DNA from: Nemophila menziesii
Taxonomy: Eukaryota > Streptophyta > Magnoliopsida > Boraginales > Hydrophyllaceae
Length of the DNA: 64,000 nucleotides
Assembly (NCBI GenBank): GCA_029959085.1
Contig: JARWIR010000001.1
Coordinates: 63,736,899 to 63,800,898 of the forward strand
Direction: 5' to 3'
Of this stretch, positions 1 through 12,422 are shown piece by piece. The notes beneath the pieces were generated by a model. It did no database searches and had not been told where the DNA came from. It was given only the letters and a program-made list of their open reading frames with translations. Made by a program: the position numbers and the translations under genes. Every line of letters starts with the position of its first letter. Positions within the stretch are counted from its first letter, which is position 1.

Positions 1-1480
1 TCTAAAATAAATTAATAACACAAAAATATCACTTATTCCAAAAGTTAACAAATTATTTAACTTAAACCATTATAGACCTATAAGTTGTAGCAACTTTATT
101 TATAAAATTATTGCAAGTATTATAGTCAATAAACTACAACCTTATATGCAAACAGTGGTGGAGGATAGCCAATCAGCATTTATACCAGAAAGTACATCCA
201 AGAGAACACTATGATAGCACATGAAATGATCACATATATTGAAAGGAAGAAATTCAAAAAAAAACTATGTAGCAATCAAGTCTGATGTGGAAAAAGCCTA
301 TAAATACGTAGAATGTGACTTTTTGAAAGACCTAATGTTAAAAATGGGTTTTAATGAAGAATGAGTCAGAATAACAATGGAATGTGTAGCATCGTTTACA
401 TACTCTACATATTAATATTAATGGAGAGGAACATTTGGTGGGAGGTCTTACAAAATAATTTAGACCGGGTGATCCCCTTCCCTCCCCCCTCCCCCTCTGC
501 ATAATTCTACAAAAGTTAAACACACTTGTCCAAGAAAAGATGGAAAAGAAAGAAATTGAGGGGATACAAATTAGTAAAAACTGTCCAAAACTCACACATC
601 TGTTTTTTTCAGATGATATGGTTTTCTTCTTAAAAGACAATATTATTGAAATTGAAGCATTTCAAGATATAATGAACAAATACAAACAAGCTACATGATT
701 AACACTAGATCTGAACAAGAGTGGGGCATTGTATAGCCCTAGTACACCAAAAAATTATCAAACATATTATGTCAAGAAGACTAAATATACAAATTGTCTA
801 AAACCTAGGGAACTACCTACGGCTACTAACTGAATAGGAAAGAGCAAAATCCAAAGACCTACAATTCATAATTGATAACATACTAAAAATGATAGAAAAA
901 TAGAAAATACTTTACCTATAAACATGTGAGAAAAAAATATTAATAAAAGATATCCTACAAGGATTGTCAAATTATATCATGTCATTATACCTTATCCTTC
1001 TAAATATTTGTGAAACAATACACCAAATCTTGGCAAAATTTTTTTGGGGGAAAATCAAAAGGAAATACATTGGTGTGAATAAAAATGATTAATTAAATCT
1101 AACAATGAAGGAGGATTAACTTTTAGATATTTACATCTCATGAACCTAATATTATTTAAAAAAAAAACTGCATTTAACTTGGCAAATAAATAATATTCAC
1201 TTTTATACAAAGTACTAAAAAGACAATATTTCTAGAAAACTAATTTTATAAAGACTATAAAATAGGAGAAGCACCATCATAGGCTAGAGAAATGAAAAAA
1301 ATGGAAGGAATATTTTCATAAAAGATCTAAGAAAAATAGACAATATGAAAATATTAAATATACAACAAAATAAATGAAATAATAATTTGGAAGCAAGTCA
1401 ACCTTTAAACACTAATTATAATATGTTATATGAACTTTTTAATGAAGACAAAAAAAAGTTGAAATGATACAAAATTAAAT
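1..1480 (+). pseudogene. LINE reverse transcriptase relic (5' part cut by window edge)
   Basis: Decayed L1-type LINE ORF2. In the first 180 bases the frame reads NHYRPISCSNFIYKIIA, the conserved start of plant LINE reverse transcriptases, followed by QSAFIPES and later a degraded SDVEKAYKYVE palm motif. Many stops and frameshifts follow. The FADD box survives only as FFR*YG near 600-625. The relic fades at about 1480. The zinc-binding and RNase H parts of what is probably the same copy resume near 3625, so the 1500-3600 block looks like later insertions. It cannot encode an active enzyme. Confidence 0.75.
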
Positions 1481-1510
1481 ACAATGTATAATAAAGATAC
1501 AATATAAAGA

Positions 1511-1938
1511 TTTTTTTTGTCCAGAAACCCAGTAATTCATTATTAACACATAAGGTTAAGGAAATTAAAAGCTCCAAAAACAGAAAAAATCAATACATTG
1601 GTCCAGATTAATGTTACGCCTAGTGCATGCGCATCTTCCGTTCCATTCAACTTTCTATTAATATGAATTACTTTCCAAGCCGAAAACTTCGAAATCCAGT
1701 TCTTCATTTCGGCAATAAATGGATAAATTTGCCATCGAAGACCTAATTTTTGCGAAAAACCTTGAACAAACTCAAGGTTATCGGTGTAAAAAGATATACT
1801 CCGGTGGTTGAGGAAAGCAGACTTCCTCATAACAAGTAATAAAGCACAACATTCACCCACAATAGGGTTATCGACAACATATAAAGAATTAAGAACATGC
1901 ACATACCACTATTTAAATGTAATGATAAAATTAGTTGG
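1511..1938 (-). pseudogene. LINE 3' end fragment with RNase H (RVT_3-like) domain
   Basis: A minus-strand open frame (1902 to 1543) reads GECCALLLVMRKSAFLNHR, then YTDNLEFVQGF and WKVIHINRKLNGTEDAHALG. These match the E, D and C-terminal D blocks of the archaeal-type RNase H (RVT_3) found at the C-terminus of many plant L1 LINEs. The first catalytic Asp block is missing. A T8 run at 1511-1518 on the plus strand is the probable poly(A) end of this minus-strand fragment. It lies between the two halves of a plus-strand LINE relic and is cut at its 5' side by the solo LTR at 1939. No clear target-site duplication was found. Confidence 0.65.
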
Positions 1939-3490
1939 TGGTGTCGTCTAAGGTGTTAGAAAATAATAGATAAATAAGTGCAATAAAACACCCAAGGCTA
2001 GCACGGTTCTGCAAGTATACAGGACGTATGCAAGTTTTAATGAATAAGTAGAATTCATTCCTCATAGACTACGAAGGTTAAGAAGAACTTATGCAAATAT
2101 TCAAGTGCAGATATTAAAAAGCTAGAACAAATAATACGCAAGAAAATAAAAGAAAAGAGATTTTGGTTTGCTTGAAAACTCGAAATTAGACTAATAAATT
2201 AAAAGACATGAAATTAAATAAAAGAGAAAAGCAAGTAGTATGAAAGTTTAACTCGAGATATTAGCGAGTAATCCCCACTAGTTTTGGTTATTCTATTGTC
2301 TAAGGGTGAAGTATGTATTATGAAATAATCAGGATTTTAGATTCCCATACCTTAGACATTGAGAGCGACTAAGGGGGCTACGGACACATCATGAAGCAGC
2401 CTAAACCTAGGGTTATCAAACGCCACTAAGGCCCTAAGCAATTCAATTCCAAACATGATGATAGTGGTGAAAACGTACCCTAATGATTATCTAGTTAGGT
2501 TGATTTGTCAGGTCTAAACCTTGTTCTAGACGTTATGTGGTATTTCAATAGTTAAACACCCAGCTAAGGTGATCATCTAACTACTATTAAGGTAATCCTA
2601 TACGTTGCGCACCGCAAGGAAAACAGACAATAAATCAAAACACATAAACAGAACGTAAAACATAAATTCCAATTAAATACTGTAGTATCCCAAATCAAAT
2701 AGGAAAACTAGGGTTCATACATATATGCTAAATCTCAAGATAAAAGTAAATTAGTTCATACTAGAGAAAGAAAAGAAAGAAATTACAAATTTAAAGGTAG
2801 AAGAAGACATGATATGGTGTTCAACTCCTTCCAGACTTCTTCTCTTGTGTTGCACCTTCCTCTTGGCTTAAGGTTTTTCCAAGGATGATTTTTTTAATGA
2901 TAATAGGTTGTATTTATAGTGTATAGGAAGACTTAATCGTTTTCTTGAAGGAGAGGGTAAGTATTGGACTCCTATCCCAACTCAAATTCGTAGTCCAAAA
3001 GTATGGAATTAGCCCCGTTTTTGTTTTGGTCCTAACAGCCCTTCATTCTAATCCGTTTGACGCGTATGAGTAGTCGAAATTTATCGTCTCGGAAAGATCT
3101 TTAACTTTTCTCTTGATCGTTCTTCAAAATTCCTCACCTATTTTGAGATATAAGCTGATTTGTGATCGTGGGTGGTGAAATTCAGATTTATGGCAGCTTT
3201 TCCTTTTCCATATTTTAAACTTTTGTTTCCTTATCTTCAATTTCCATGTTTATCTTCTTTCCTTTAGCTCTTGGAACCAACTTGGACTCTAATTAATTAC
3301 CATATATCTCTAAAGCTTCACACTAAATAAATAATTAAACCCAATATGCTCTAAAAATAATAAATAATCAATTCAAGACACAAAATAGGAAAGTGTACTA
3401 AATCATGTGAAAATCGACCTATAAACTAATAAATACAACTAAAATGATGTCTCCAAGTAGGATTAATTCATGACAAATAGGGAGACATCA
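1939..3490 (-). mobile_element. Solo LTR, Athila-like Ty3/gypsy, TSD GTTGG
   Basis: A 1.55-kb segment flanked by the perfect 5-bp repeat GTTGG (1934-1938 and 3491-3495). Read on the minus strand it starts TGATGTCTCC and ends GACACCA, the TG...CA ends of an LTR. It aligns along its length with the LTRs at 46962-48502 and 50943-52441. Shared landmarks are GGTGTCG at the low end, a CTTAGACATTGAGAGCGACT block or its equivalent, GTTATGTGGT, TCTTGAAGGAGA and GGAGACATCA. No internal retrotransposon sequence is attached, so it is a solo LTR left by LTR-LTR recombination. Confidence 0.88.
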
Positions 3491-3624
3491 GTTGGAATAT
3501 TAGAAAAAAAAAAGTACACTGTTAAAGAGGCATGCCACTACTTAAAACAAAAGAGGGAAGAAAAAACTAAACTAAATCCTAAAAATCCATCTTAAATATA
3601 ATATCAATTGCAAAGGATTATCGG

Positions 3625-4790
3625 AAAAAAATTGGAATGTGAAAGCAATCCCAAAAGTTATAAATTTTATTTGGAGAATAATTAAGAATCTGGTACCAAT
3701 TGAAGAAAATATTTATAACAAACACATAAACAAAGATAAGACATGTAAAATATGTAACCTTGGAGATGAAACAATTGAACACCTTATTTTTAATTTCCCT
3801 AGGACAAAAAGCACATGGTTCATGTCCCAACTTAATTGAAAAACTAGTAACTCATCTATAAATAGAATTGGCATCTGGCTTGATAACCTTATAAAGGAAC
3901 TTGAAATAATATATAAAAAAGAGGATAGAAAGTAAGAACTAATTTGCTACACTATATGGAAAATTTAGAAGGAAATAAATTACTACATCTATAATAAAAT
4001 TGAATGCAGTCCTAAAAAACTAATAAACTAGTTTGAAATAATTAGAAATAATATGAAATAGATAATAAAGAATGAGAAAACAACATTATAGATGATAAAG
4101 AGAATAAAGTTAAGAGTAATGTTGGATATCATCCCAAATCACATCACTCTTTTACCGGCTCTTATATGGACCAATCATAAAAGAGAGAGAAAATGATAAA
4201 TCAGAAATGAGAAATCACATGTAAAATCTATGTAAGAGGTTATAAAAGGGTGATTCAATTTGGGATGATATCCAGCATTACTTGTAAGTTAATAATAATC
4301 TAAATGTAAAAATAAATCAAGAGGTAGAAATAAAAAAATTACTCTAAAAGATAAAAGAAAATGGACTTTATCCCAAAATTATTATAAAATAAATATTGAT
4401 ACAAGCTTTTTGGAAAAAGGTTCTACAATAACTTGTGTAGTAAGAAATGACAAAGGTATTATAATTTCATGTAGTATTTGGCGATTGAATGCAGGGACAG
4501 CTCTTGACGCTGGAGCTTTAGGGGTACTTAAGGCAGTTGAATTGGTAGGAACTACCCGATAGGAAAGGTGAACATAGAGAATGATGCTAGTTCTATTATG
4601 TTTCCTCTCACTACTTGTAATTGTGTTAATTCTCCATCTATCTCTAATTTTATTAATGACATTTACATGTTAGCATAACTTTCTAGATCCACTTTGTACT
4701 TATTCGTAGGAGTAAGAATATGGTGGTTGTCTGGATTGTTAAAAAAGAGTTTTCTGACACTTTTTTGGTAACTAGTTTATTCATAAACCG
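3625..4790 (+). pseudogene. LINE relic: zinc-binding (zf-RVT) and RNase H domains
   Basis: Probable continuation of the LINE at 1-1480. The frame from 3639 reads VINFIWRIIKNLVPIEENIY, then CKICNLGDETIEHLIF, the zf-RVT domain C-x2-C...H pattern, ending at a stop at 3837. After more stops an RNase H-like stretch begins near 4385 with INIDTSFLEKGS. It continues to an ALDAGALGVLKAVELVG block (normally carrying the catalytic Glu) and VNIENDASSI. Both are recognisable RVT_3 features, but the usual catalytic acids are partly replaced. A 168-bp MITE (4115-4282) interrupts it between the two domains. Confidence 0.68.
4115..4282. mobile_element. MITE with 25-bp terminal inverted repeats
   Basis: The left end AGTAATGTTGGATATCATCC and the right end GGATGATATCCAGCATTACT are inverted copies, with one mismatch over about 25 bp. 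The element is 168 bp, has no coding capacity and sits inside a LINE relic. A target-site duplication could not be fixed, so the superfamily is left open. Confidence 0.82.
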
Positions 4791-5870
4791 GCCTAATTAA
4801 CTTATTTATTTTAACTGTTTCTTCTATGGAATTGGTTGAACTCTCATTTATAACCATTTTTATTCATCTATATATTAACCGTTTTATAAAAAAAATCCTT
4901 TAACTTTTTCACCACAAAGAATGGGTGACAAATTGCACTATGTCCCTTGCGCTAAGTCAATATTTCATTTATTTCAAAGTTAACCTCTATGTGCTTTTTG
5001 AAAGTAAAGCACGCCTACATATAAAGGTTCGTACACTTTTGCCTCCATAGATCGCAGACCAATAGTCACGGAACTTCTTAATCCAAATTGTATTGGCTTT
5101 TCTTTTTGTTAGCTAATAGGAGATCGCAATAATCTAATTAAAGATTAACCTATTATAGTTTATAGCTAGGGAGAACAAAAAACTAAACAATCACTATTAG
5201 TTATAAATATGAGATAATGAACTTCTAATATAGGAAAATAGAAAAGGCTATCAATAATTTTAAATTCTACTATTCATGTCTTTTATTCACAAAGCTATGT
5301 GATCGATTTATTAATAATTTGATACCCTCCATATTTAGTTACAAGTTTATATTTTTTCATTAGACTAACTCCAATTACTTTTCAATTAAATTGCCAGAAT
5401 TAAGAGTCACACACTTATTCCCCATCAAATATTAATCCCTTAAAACAACTCTACTACAACAGCTTCCCAATTCTAATCACCCAATTTCAAAAAACTCTAT
5501 TTTAATTTTATATTAACAATTTATTTTAATTAATTAATTCATTAAATTTTAGAATTCTCATACAATTATTTATTTATTATTTTATTTTCAAATTTAATAT
5601 ATAGATATTCCAAACAAAAAATATATAATGTTAATATATTTTAATAATTTAATATTCAAATTATAATTTAAAAAGATTATAAAATATAATTATTTCATAT
5701 TTCATATATATAATACAAAATTAAGAATATATTTAAAATCAAGAAAAAACAAAATATACTTATGTTTATAAAAAATAATATTAATTTCTTATAAAAAAAT
5801 AAGAAAATATATAATCACACAATAATAAACATAAATTAAAAACAAAACAAGACTAGTTGTAAATTTTAAA
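4791..5870. other. AT-rich intergenic stretch, no gene seen
   Basis: About 1.1 kb of very AT-rich sequence with no credible open frame, RNA gene or terminal repeat. From 5480 to 5830 it is nearly all A and T. Confidence 0.6.
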
Positions 5871-5874
5871 AACA

Positions 5875-5944
5875 TGATCTAGGCTTCCTCTTGGTCTTTT
5901 GATTATTAGGGACCGATCAATGATGATTTCTCTAAGGTAGGAAT

Positions 5945-6031
<87 letters not shown>

Positions 6032-6584
6032 CCTTTGGTCTAAATATGGAGTAAATTCCCAAGTTAAGGAGTCCAAATCCTATTAGAATTCGTATTCTTA
6101 AATTATAGGACATGATAAACACAACAGATTGATTTGGTCATATCTCATTCGTTAATTACGAAATTTAATGTTCTTTATATGGAAACGGCCGTAATTAAAA
6201 GATCTATCTGCTCATATCAAAGAATCCTCCTAATTCCTAACCTAATTTCTGTATCAATTTAATTAGTGGATGTATCTGCAGTTTTGACAGCTTCTTTACC
6301 TCGTAAATATATCCAAACTTTTCCTTTTTTACTTTGACTAAGGGATTTCCTTTACTTTTCCAATTCAAATCAGTTTCCATAGGTGTAATAGATTCCATAT
6401 ACCTAAGTACTACACAAATTACACACAAATTACGCGCAAAAGCTCACAAAATAACAAAATACCTAAAACTAGACGAGAAAGTGTAAAGTATGAATAAATG
6501 GGGAAAATCTAGAAATTAAATACTAAATACCCCTAAAATGAGTTCTAAAGTATAGATTAATATATCACAAATATGGATACATCA
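5875..6584 (-). mobile_element. Diverged gypsy LTR fragment
   Basis: On the minus strand the segment begins TGATGTATCC, followed by ATTTGTGATATATTAATC and CTCATTTTAGGGGTATTTA. This parallels the start of the Athila LTRs at 50943-52441 (TGATGTCTCC, ATTTGTGATGATAAAATC, ATCATTTTAGGCGTATTTA). Toward the low end a CTTCCTCTTGG block also recurs in those LTRs. The terminal GACACCA end is missing, so it appears truncated near 5875. A long TA microsatellite lies inside. The assignment rests on this patchy similarity only. Confidence 0.45.
5947..6029. repeat. (AT)n microsatellite, about 83 bp
   Basis: An uninterrupted AT dinucleotide run. The tyrosine/isoleucine-repeat open frames across it are artefacts of the repeat. 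Confidence 0.98.
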
Positions 6585-6620
6585 GTCCACATGAATTCTC
6601 TTCATTGATTATTAAATTAC

Positions 6621-7145
6621 TTGCGAGGCGCTATTGATTTATGTTTGCATTATAGAAAATTACATGCAGTCCTTGAGGGATTTTGTGATGCAAACTGGAT
6701 ATCAGATAATGATGAAGTAATATCATCTTGTGGTTACGAGTTCTCCTTAGGAGGAGGTTCTATATCGAGGAAGTCCTTTATACAAACTTTAATAGCACTG
6801 AAGTTGGCAATGAAACAAGTTAAGTTCTTGAGAAGACTCCTAGCTAATGTGCCACTAACGGAATAAAATTCCACGTTGATGTGTATCTATTGTAATTCAT
6901 AAGTAGCGATTAGTGTCACTCATAATAGCGTCTCAATGAAAAAAATGAGACATCATCACATCATACATGGTTCAATAAAATAGTTGTTGAAGAATTGTGT
7001 GACAGCCTCAGAGTATGTACAATCACATAAGAATCTGGTTGATCTGTGTACTAAAGGCTTAACTAGGAGAGTACTCTTGGAAATGTCAAGGGGGATGGAT
7101 CTAAAACTCACTAATGGAGAACATATAGTGGATGAGACTATATGA
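6621..7145 (+). pseudogene. Ty1/copia RNase H C-terminal remnant
   Basis: The frame from 6621 reads VLEGFCDANWISDNDEV, then SSCGYEFSLGGGSISRKS and LAMKQVKFLRRLLANVPL. This is the copia RNase H order: a DADW-like catalytic block, the Ser-Gly-Tyr-hydrophobic-Phe block, then the helix before the end of the polyprotein. The block that should carry the catalytic Glu (usually EAEY) is shortened and lost. After a stop near 6866, shifted frames give HKNLVDLCTKGLTRRVLLEM and SRGMDLKL, the usual copia C-terminus. It is non-functional. Confidence 0.8.
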
Positions 7146-7648
7146 TGCACTATCTCCCCATCCCTATGGCTTACACAATGCATATACGAATAAGTTTATA
7201 GCTCATAATGAATTCAAAGCTAGTATTGGTGGTCTTATAGGAGGCCTTGATGAATTCAACGACATGTGATGAGGTTGAGCTAATCTGTATTGAATATACA
7301 ATCTTGATGATCACATATGTGAGCATAAATGTGGTAACCATCTTTTATAAGAAACACAATTTGTTTATTTAGAGCACTCATGAGAACCAAGGTACGTGCA
7401 TGAACTTTTAAAGGCGCAAAAGTGAGTATCGCATAATCTTTTTATAACCAGCATGTAGAGTATGTGTTATGGGGGTCGCTCCTAAGAACATCAATTTTAA
7501 GAGTACGTTCACTTGACGATATTGGTTTGTTGCTTCACTTCCATATGTGTTGATTCAAATCAAAACATATCAACATTTAAGTATAATTTACCCATCGCAT
7601 GTTTGTTCAGAAACTTGTTTACTTTCTCATCAGTGTTTGAGTGGGAAT

Positions 7649-8602
7649 TGTTGGAACTTAGAAATTAGCTAAACTCTTAGTGTCATGCACTTGTAGTAGT
7701 GCTTTGGGGACCAACATCTGGACATGCTAGTAAGTTGGGAGCAATTAGCTTTTAGAAAACCAAAAGTCACTAATTATGCTAATAGTTTTCCCATACTTTT
7801 AAATATATTTTTATATTAATAAGTTTTGTCCTTACAGTCCTTTCATATTACTCATTACTCTAAATATAAGGAGTGTAAAAAGTACTCCACATGTGTGCAC
7901 CACCACCAAGCGCCCGACTCTGACTCCAGCCCCGACCACAACGAGGCGTGACATGGCTTGCTCGTGAGTTGTGGGGAGTTGGGGAGACTTGAGGAATTTA
8001 AAAATAAAACTAAAAACTCTTTTGATGGCAAGTATTTATAGTAGTTGATGGAGAGACCTCTACACAAATCAAGAGATGTAAAAAGAAACATGTTCCTTGA
8101 TTAATGTGGATTCTTCTCCCTAACAGTCTGGTTGACCCTGAAGACACTCCCACATGATTGAGTTGCCAGACACGGTCATGTGACTCCTTCCTTGGATCGT
8201 AAGCATAACATGTATGTTACCAATTCCAGGAAAGTCAGCCAAAATGTGTGAACTAATGAGGAGCCTTCCTATAATACTATATAAGGAGGTTCTTTGGAAT
8301 TTCACTCTTTACAACAAAAAACCAACCAACAAAGAAAATCTCTTTCTACTTCTCTCTAACAAAATTCTAGAGTCTGGCCAAGAATAGTATTGTAGTAATA
8401 TTTATACCAAGAAGATACTGGCTATACCCATAAAATACTTCTTAAGAAAGTTATTTTGTTGTGTTCATGCTATTACTTTATTTATGGTTTGTTGTAATTT
8501 ATATTCTTTTCAATATAAAACTTGTTGTAAGTTTTTCCAATCATTATTCCAATAAGTAGAATATTGGTTGTTATTTTTTTAATCATTGTTCATTTTACAA
8601 CA
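7649..8602 (+). repeat. Ty1/copia 3' LTR
   Basis: A 954-bp LTR with a TGTTGG start and an ACAACA end, preceded by a polypurine tract. It has no close partner copy in the window. An open frame on its minus strand (8120-8305) is not regarded as coding. Confidence 0.7.
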
Positions 8603-9257
8603 ATCACTATAGGAAGATGGAGCTCCAACATATTTTCACTCAAGAAATGAAGTGGTTGTTGCCAAAAAAACCGTCTTCATTCGCATAAATGTGATTTGAT
8701 GTAAAAAAATATTCTATGGTAATAATATTCTCTTTGTGTCAACTACCACCTTTCTCAAAATTACTTTTAAAAGACATCTCATGAATAAAACCTTTTTATT
8801 TGAGCATTTAAACCTATGAAAAAACCTGCCCTTTTTAGGTTCATGTTTCTAACTCATGTTTTTGTGCCATATATTTTTGTATGTTAGGAATCTTGAGATG
8901 TTATGAACTATAAAATTTCTTATAATTTCATAAATAAACTTTATTGTTTTTAAAGTTTGTTTATTTGAGTAACAAGGTGAAAAGTAAAACATTCGTTTTC
9001 TGGCCCAGGTTACAGAAGAATACGGTATACCGTTTCGACCAAACGCGTTATACCGCGTTGAACAACATCACAAAATCAAGCAAAAAATGGTATCCGATTT
9101 TGGAAAAATGGACGTTGGATTCCTGTCCTTGGATCATTAAATTCACTAACAGAAAAATATTAGGAGTGAAAAATGGGATCCTGTAATCAAGCTAAAATGA
9201 TGTCCCATTTTCAGCCTAATAGATTTTTTTTTACAAAACCGTTGGAGCTATCTTGTG

Positions 9258-9319
<62 letters not shown>

Positions 9320-10030
9320 ACACCAAAGGAGAACTCAACACACCTTTTGTCATCCTCAACTACACTCATCTTCAATCATTAATTCAAGCACCTTCAAGCT
9401 TTCAAATTATCAAGTTACTATTATTTATTGAAGGCTTGTTATTTTCTATTATCATATTTTCTCTCCCAAGAAAATTTATTATTCTTGAAAACACTTAAAC
9501 AATGTTTACATTACTTTGTATCTAGATTAGAAATAGATTTCCATTAGAATCAAGATAAGAGGGGGGGCTTAGATCTCTTTGAAGAAGCGAAGGCTTACAT
9601 TAGCCCTTGTTACTTGAGTAGGTGATTACACAAGGGAGTTTGGCTCTAGGGTTCAATCTCATGTTGTGATTTAGTAGGTAAAAAACTCATTTATATTTGG
9701 TTTGTATCTCACCTTAAGGGATACCAAAATTTTAGTGGAAGAAAAGCTTGAAAATCTTAAGGGGTAACTCTCGATAGTGGATCAGGTCTTCGAAAGTTTA
9801 AACCAATTTAACGAAATGTGTAATCCCTAACTCTACTCTTTATTTTATGCATTAATATAGAATTGTTAGTATTTCATCAATCTATACTATTTTTTCCCTT
9901 GCTCCCTTGTGTTTGATAAATTTCCTCTACGAATTTTTAAACTCTAATTATCTTCTTGAATATTTTAAATTGTATTATATTGGTTAGTGTTCTATTCACC
10001 CCCCCCCACCCCCCCCTCTAAGACTATCAA
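8603..10030 (+). mobile_element. 5' LTR remnant of a SIRE-like copia element (copy 1)
   Basis: This region aligns with 16390-17182 plus 18773-19430. Shared blocks include GTTTTTGTGCCATATATTTT, the TA microsatellite followed by CCACACCAAAGGAG, CACTTAAACAAT, TAGATTAG and GGATACCAAA. It ends in a C-rich tract, TCTATTCACCCCCCCCC, near 9990-10030. The first 300 bases of the LTR (as in copy 2, 16078-16390) are missing at its left side, where it abuts the copia LTR ending at 8602. Its exact right end is approximate because similarity continues weakly past the C tract. Confidence 0.65.
9259..9317. repeat. (TA)n microsatellite, about 59 bp
   Basis: A TA run at the same place in the LTR as the longer run at 16933-17043. 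Its length polymorphism between the two LTR copies is typical of slippage. Confidence 0.97.
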
Positions 10031-10359
10031 GTGGATTTAGATACTAAATCTAGTATATTATTTCCCCTGAACTTATTTCAAAAAAACTGAAATCTACCAT
10101 GAACTAAATAAACCCTAACACCCCATGTACTCTACAACTAATTACTAAAATCTCCTCCTTCATACATTTTATGACGGGAGTGCACTAAACACACCCTTTT
10201 TTTCGAGGGTGTTTTCATATTTTTTATTTCCTAAAGTTATTATCCGCATTATTTATTAAATAACCTTCTAATAAATAAATAAATAAATAAAATCCCCCTT
10301 CTTCCACCTCCCTTCCCCCTTCCTCTTCTTCTATAATAACGTACACATACGAAAAAAAT

Positions 10360-11060
10360 TGAAAATTAGTGAAACACAAAACATTAATCTCATCTCCTAA
10401 ACATCATCAACACATCCTGCTTGCACCGATCACAAGAATAAGCCATCGAGCATCCAAAAATAAGGAAAATAACATTTTTTTACCATTCAACAAAAAAACC
10501 TTAATTTGGGCGCAAGAAAAGATGAGTTTGATGTTTTGTGTTTCATTTATTATCAACGATATCCATTATAACATCAACAATGTTTTCCCAAAAAAAATTG
10601 AAATTTGAAATTTCATTTGAGCCGAGTAATGATGATGGTGAAGATATTGTGACGTTTTATTTCATTATTTTTCCACTGGATATAAACTTCTTCCTCCAAA
10701 CCTCGAGTTTGAGGTTTAATGTTTGAGTTACATACTTCTTCCTCCAAACCTGTGTGTATACTCAATTGGATTGGGACTGATTCCAAGAAAAACAAAAAAT
10801 GTTATGAATTTATGTTTAATGTTTGGATTGGATTGGAAAATCTTCAAAAATAATAATTTTTGAAATTTGTTTTGTTTGTTTGACAACTAAAGGGTGTTCG
10901 GTGTTATATTCTTGATGACAAAAAGATGAGTTTGAGGTTTTGTCTTTCATTTTTTTAACATATTACGTTATATACTTTTTTAAAATTTTTTGATATTTCA
11001 AAGAATGTATAACGAAAAACATTGAAAATAATGAGACACGAAACCTCAAACTCGTCTCCC
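10360..11060. repeat. Direct and inverted copies of a GATGAGTTTGAGGTTTTG motif
   Basis: A roughly 28-bp motif, GATGAGTTTGAGGTTTTGTG followed by TTCATT, occurs at 10521 (+), 10925 (+) and again at 15129 (+). Inverted copies occur near 10368 and 11030. The 10368/10521 and 10925/11030 pairs could form stem-loops. A second direct repeat, CTTCTTCCTCCAAACCT, lies at 10687 and 10737. Its role is unknown; such internal inverted repeats are common in foldback-like elements. Confidence 0.65.
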
Positions 11061-11206
11061 AATATCTCTATAAATTTATTAACAATGTTTGACTGAGATT
11101 TACATTGTCAAAGTATTTTTGATTAATTGTTTTTCAAATTATCTGACTTTTTTTTATCGTTATTTAATCTTAATTTGGGTGTTATTGATGGTGAAAAACT
11201 CAACAC

Positions 11207-12361
11207 ATGAGTATAAACAATGAATTTATCAATATAAACAATCTCATTGATATTCCTACAAAGGGTTGTTTCTTTACTTGGTCAAATAAAAGACAAGGTA
11301 CGGAAAATGTTAAAGAAAGATTAGACAGAGGACTAGCAACGGTGGAATGGTATAATTTGTTTCCGGATACGACTATTAAGGTCCCACCAGCTGTGGGGTC
11401 GGATCATTCCCCGTTAATAATCAGAAGGAGTAATAGTTGCAGAACGAATAATAGATATTTTATGTTTGAATCGAGGTGGCTTGAAAATATTGAGTGTAAA
11501 GAAGTAGTAAGTAAAATTTGGAATAACTTAAGGAATTTTGATAATATTAAGAATTTTATTACGAAAAGAGATGAGACGTGTTTGGCGTTGGTGAGTTGGA
11601 GTAAGGAGAAGTTTTGTAATGCAAGGAAGCTATTGGATAAATATCAAGGAATATTAGAAAAATTGCAAGATGGAGAACCAACCAAGGATAATCTTGAGTT
11701 AGAAAGGAAGATTAGATCGGAGATGGAAGAGTTATGGAACCAAGAGGAGGCTTTTTGGGCGGATAGAGCTTGTGATGAATTGATTAATAAAGGGGATAAA
11801 AATACTAAGTATTTTTTCGCAAAGACAACGATGCGGCGAAATGTTAATCGGATTAATGAGCTTAAGAATAAAGATGGAGAATGGACTGAGAACCAAGGAG
11901 AGATAAAAAATATTATTCAAGTCTATTTTGTGAATATTTTTAAGGATAACAAGGTTGATCATATCGAAGAGGTTTTTAATCATACGCCGTGTAAAATTGA
12001 TGATAGGATGAATGAGGCCCTTATTAGAACACCAGATATAGATGAGATTAAGATGGCGGTTTTCTCAATGTCGGGCTCAAAAGCACTTGGGCCAGATGGA
12101 TTACCCAGCAAGTTCTATCATGAGTTTTGGGATATTATAAAAGGCGACATATTCAAGATAATTATTGATTTTTTTGAGAATAAGATTTCATTGGAGAAAA
12201 TTAATGATACTATTATCACGTTGATTCCTAAAGGTAAATCTCAGGAAAGGGTTACGGATTTCAGACCGAACTCGTGTAGTAATTTTATATATAAGATCAT
12301 TGCGAAAATTATGGCTACAAAGCTCCAACCTTTGATGAATGAGATTATTTCTCCCACTTAA
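11207..12361 (+). pseudogene. LINE ORF2 part 1: endonuclease C-terminus and RT N-terminus
   Basis: The first open piece of the LINE ORF2, 384 codons. Residues about 20-75 hold the end of the APE-like endonuclease: GCFFTWSNKRQG, ERLDRGLA and the SDHSPLI catalytic His block. A helical linker follows with FWADRACDELINKGDKNTKY, seen in most plant LINEs. The RT start is at about residues 290-375 (ALGPDGLPSKFYHEFW, ITLIPKG, CSNFIYKIIAKI). It ends at a TAA in the QSAF block (the Gln codon is lost) and the next frame is shifted, so the enzyme would be cut before its palm. The endonuclease N-terminus with its Asn and Glu residues is absent. Confidence 0.85.
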
Positions 12362-12422
12362 TCAGCGTTAAGGTAGGTGCATACAGGACAATATTCTAAT
12401 TGCTCAGGAAGTTGGATTTTTT

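Larger units (their letters stand above)
6590..8602 (+). mobile_element. 3' part of a Ty1/copia retrotransposon with 3' LTR
   Basis: This block contains the C-terminal RNase H coding remnant (6621-7145), about 0.5 kb of untranslated sequence, a purine-rich tract GAGTGGGAA just before 7649, and a 954-bp LTR (7649-8602) that opens TGTTGGAACTTAG and closes TTTTACAACA. The 5' two thirds of the element are absent: it abuts the LTR fragment ending at 6584. With no second LTR the insertion site duplication cannot be tested. Confidence 0.78.
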
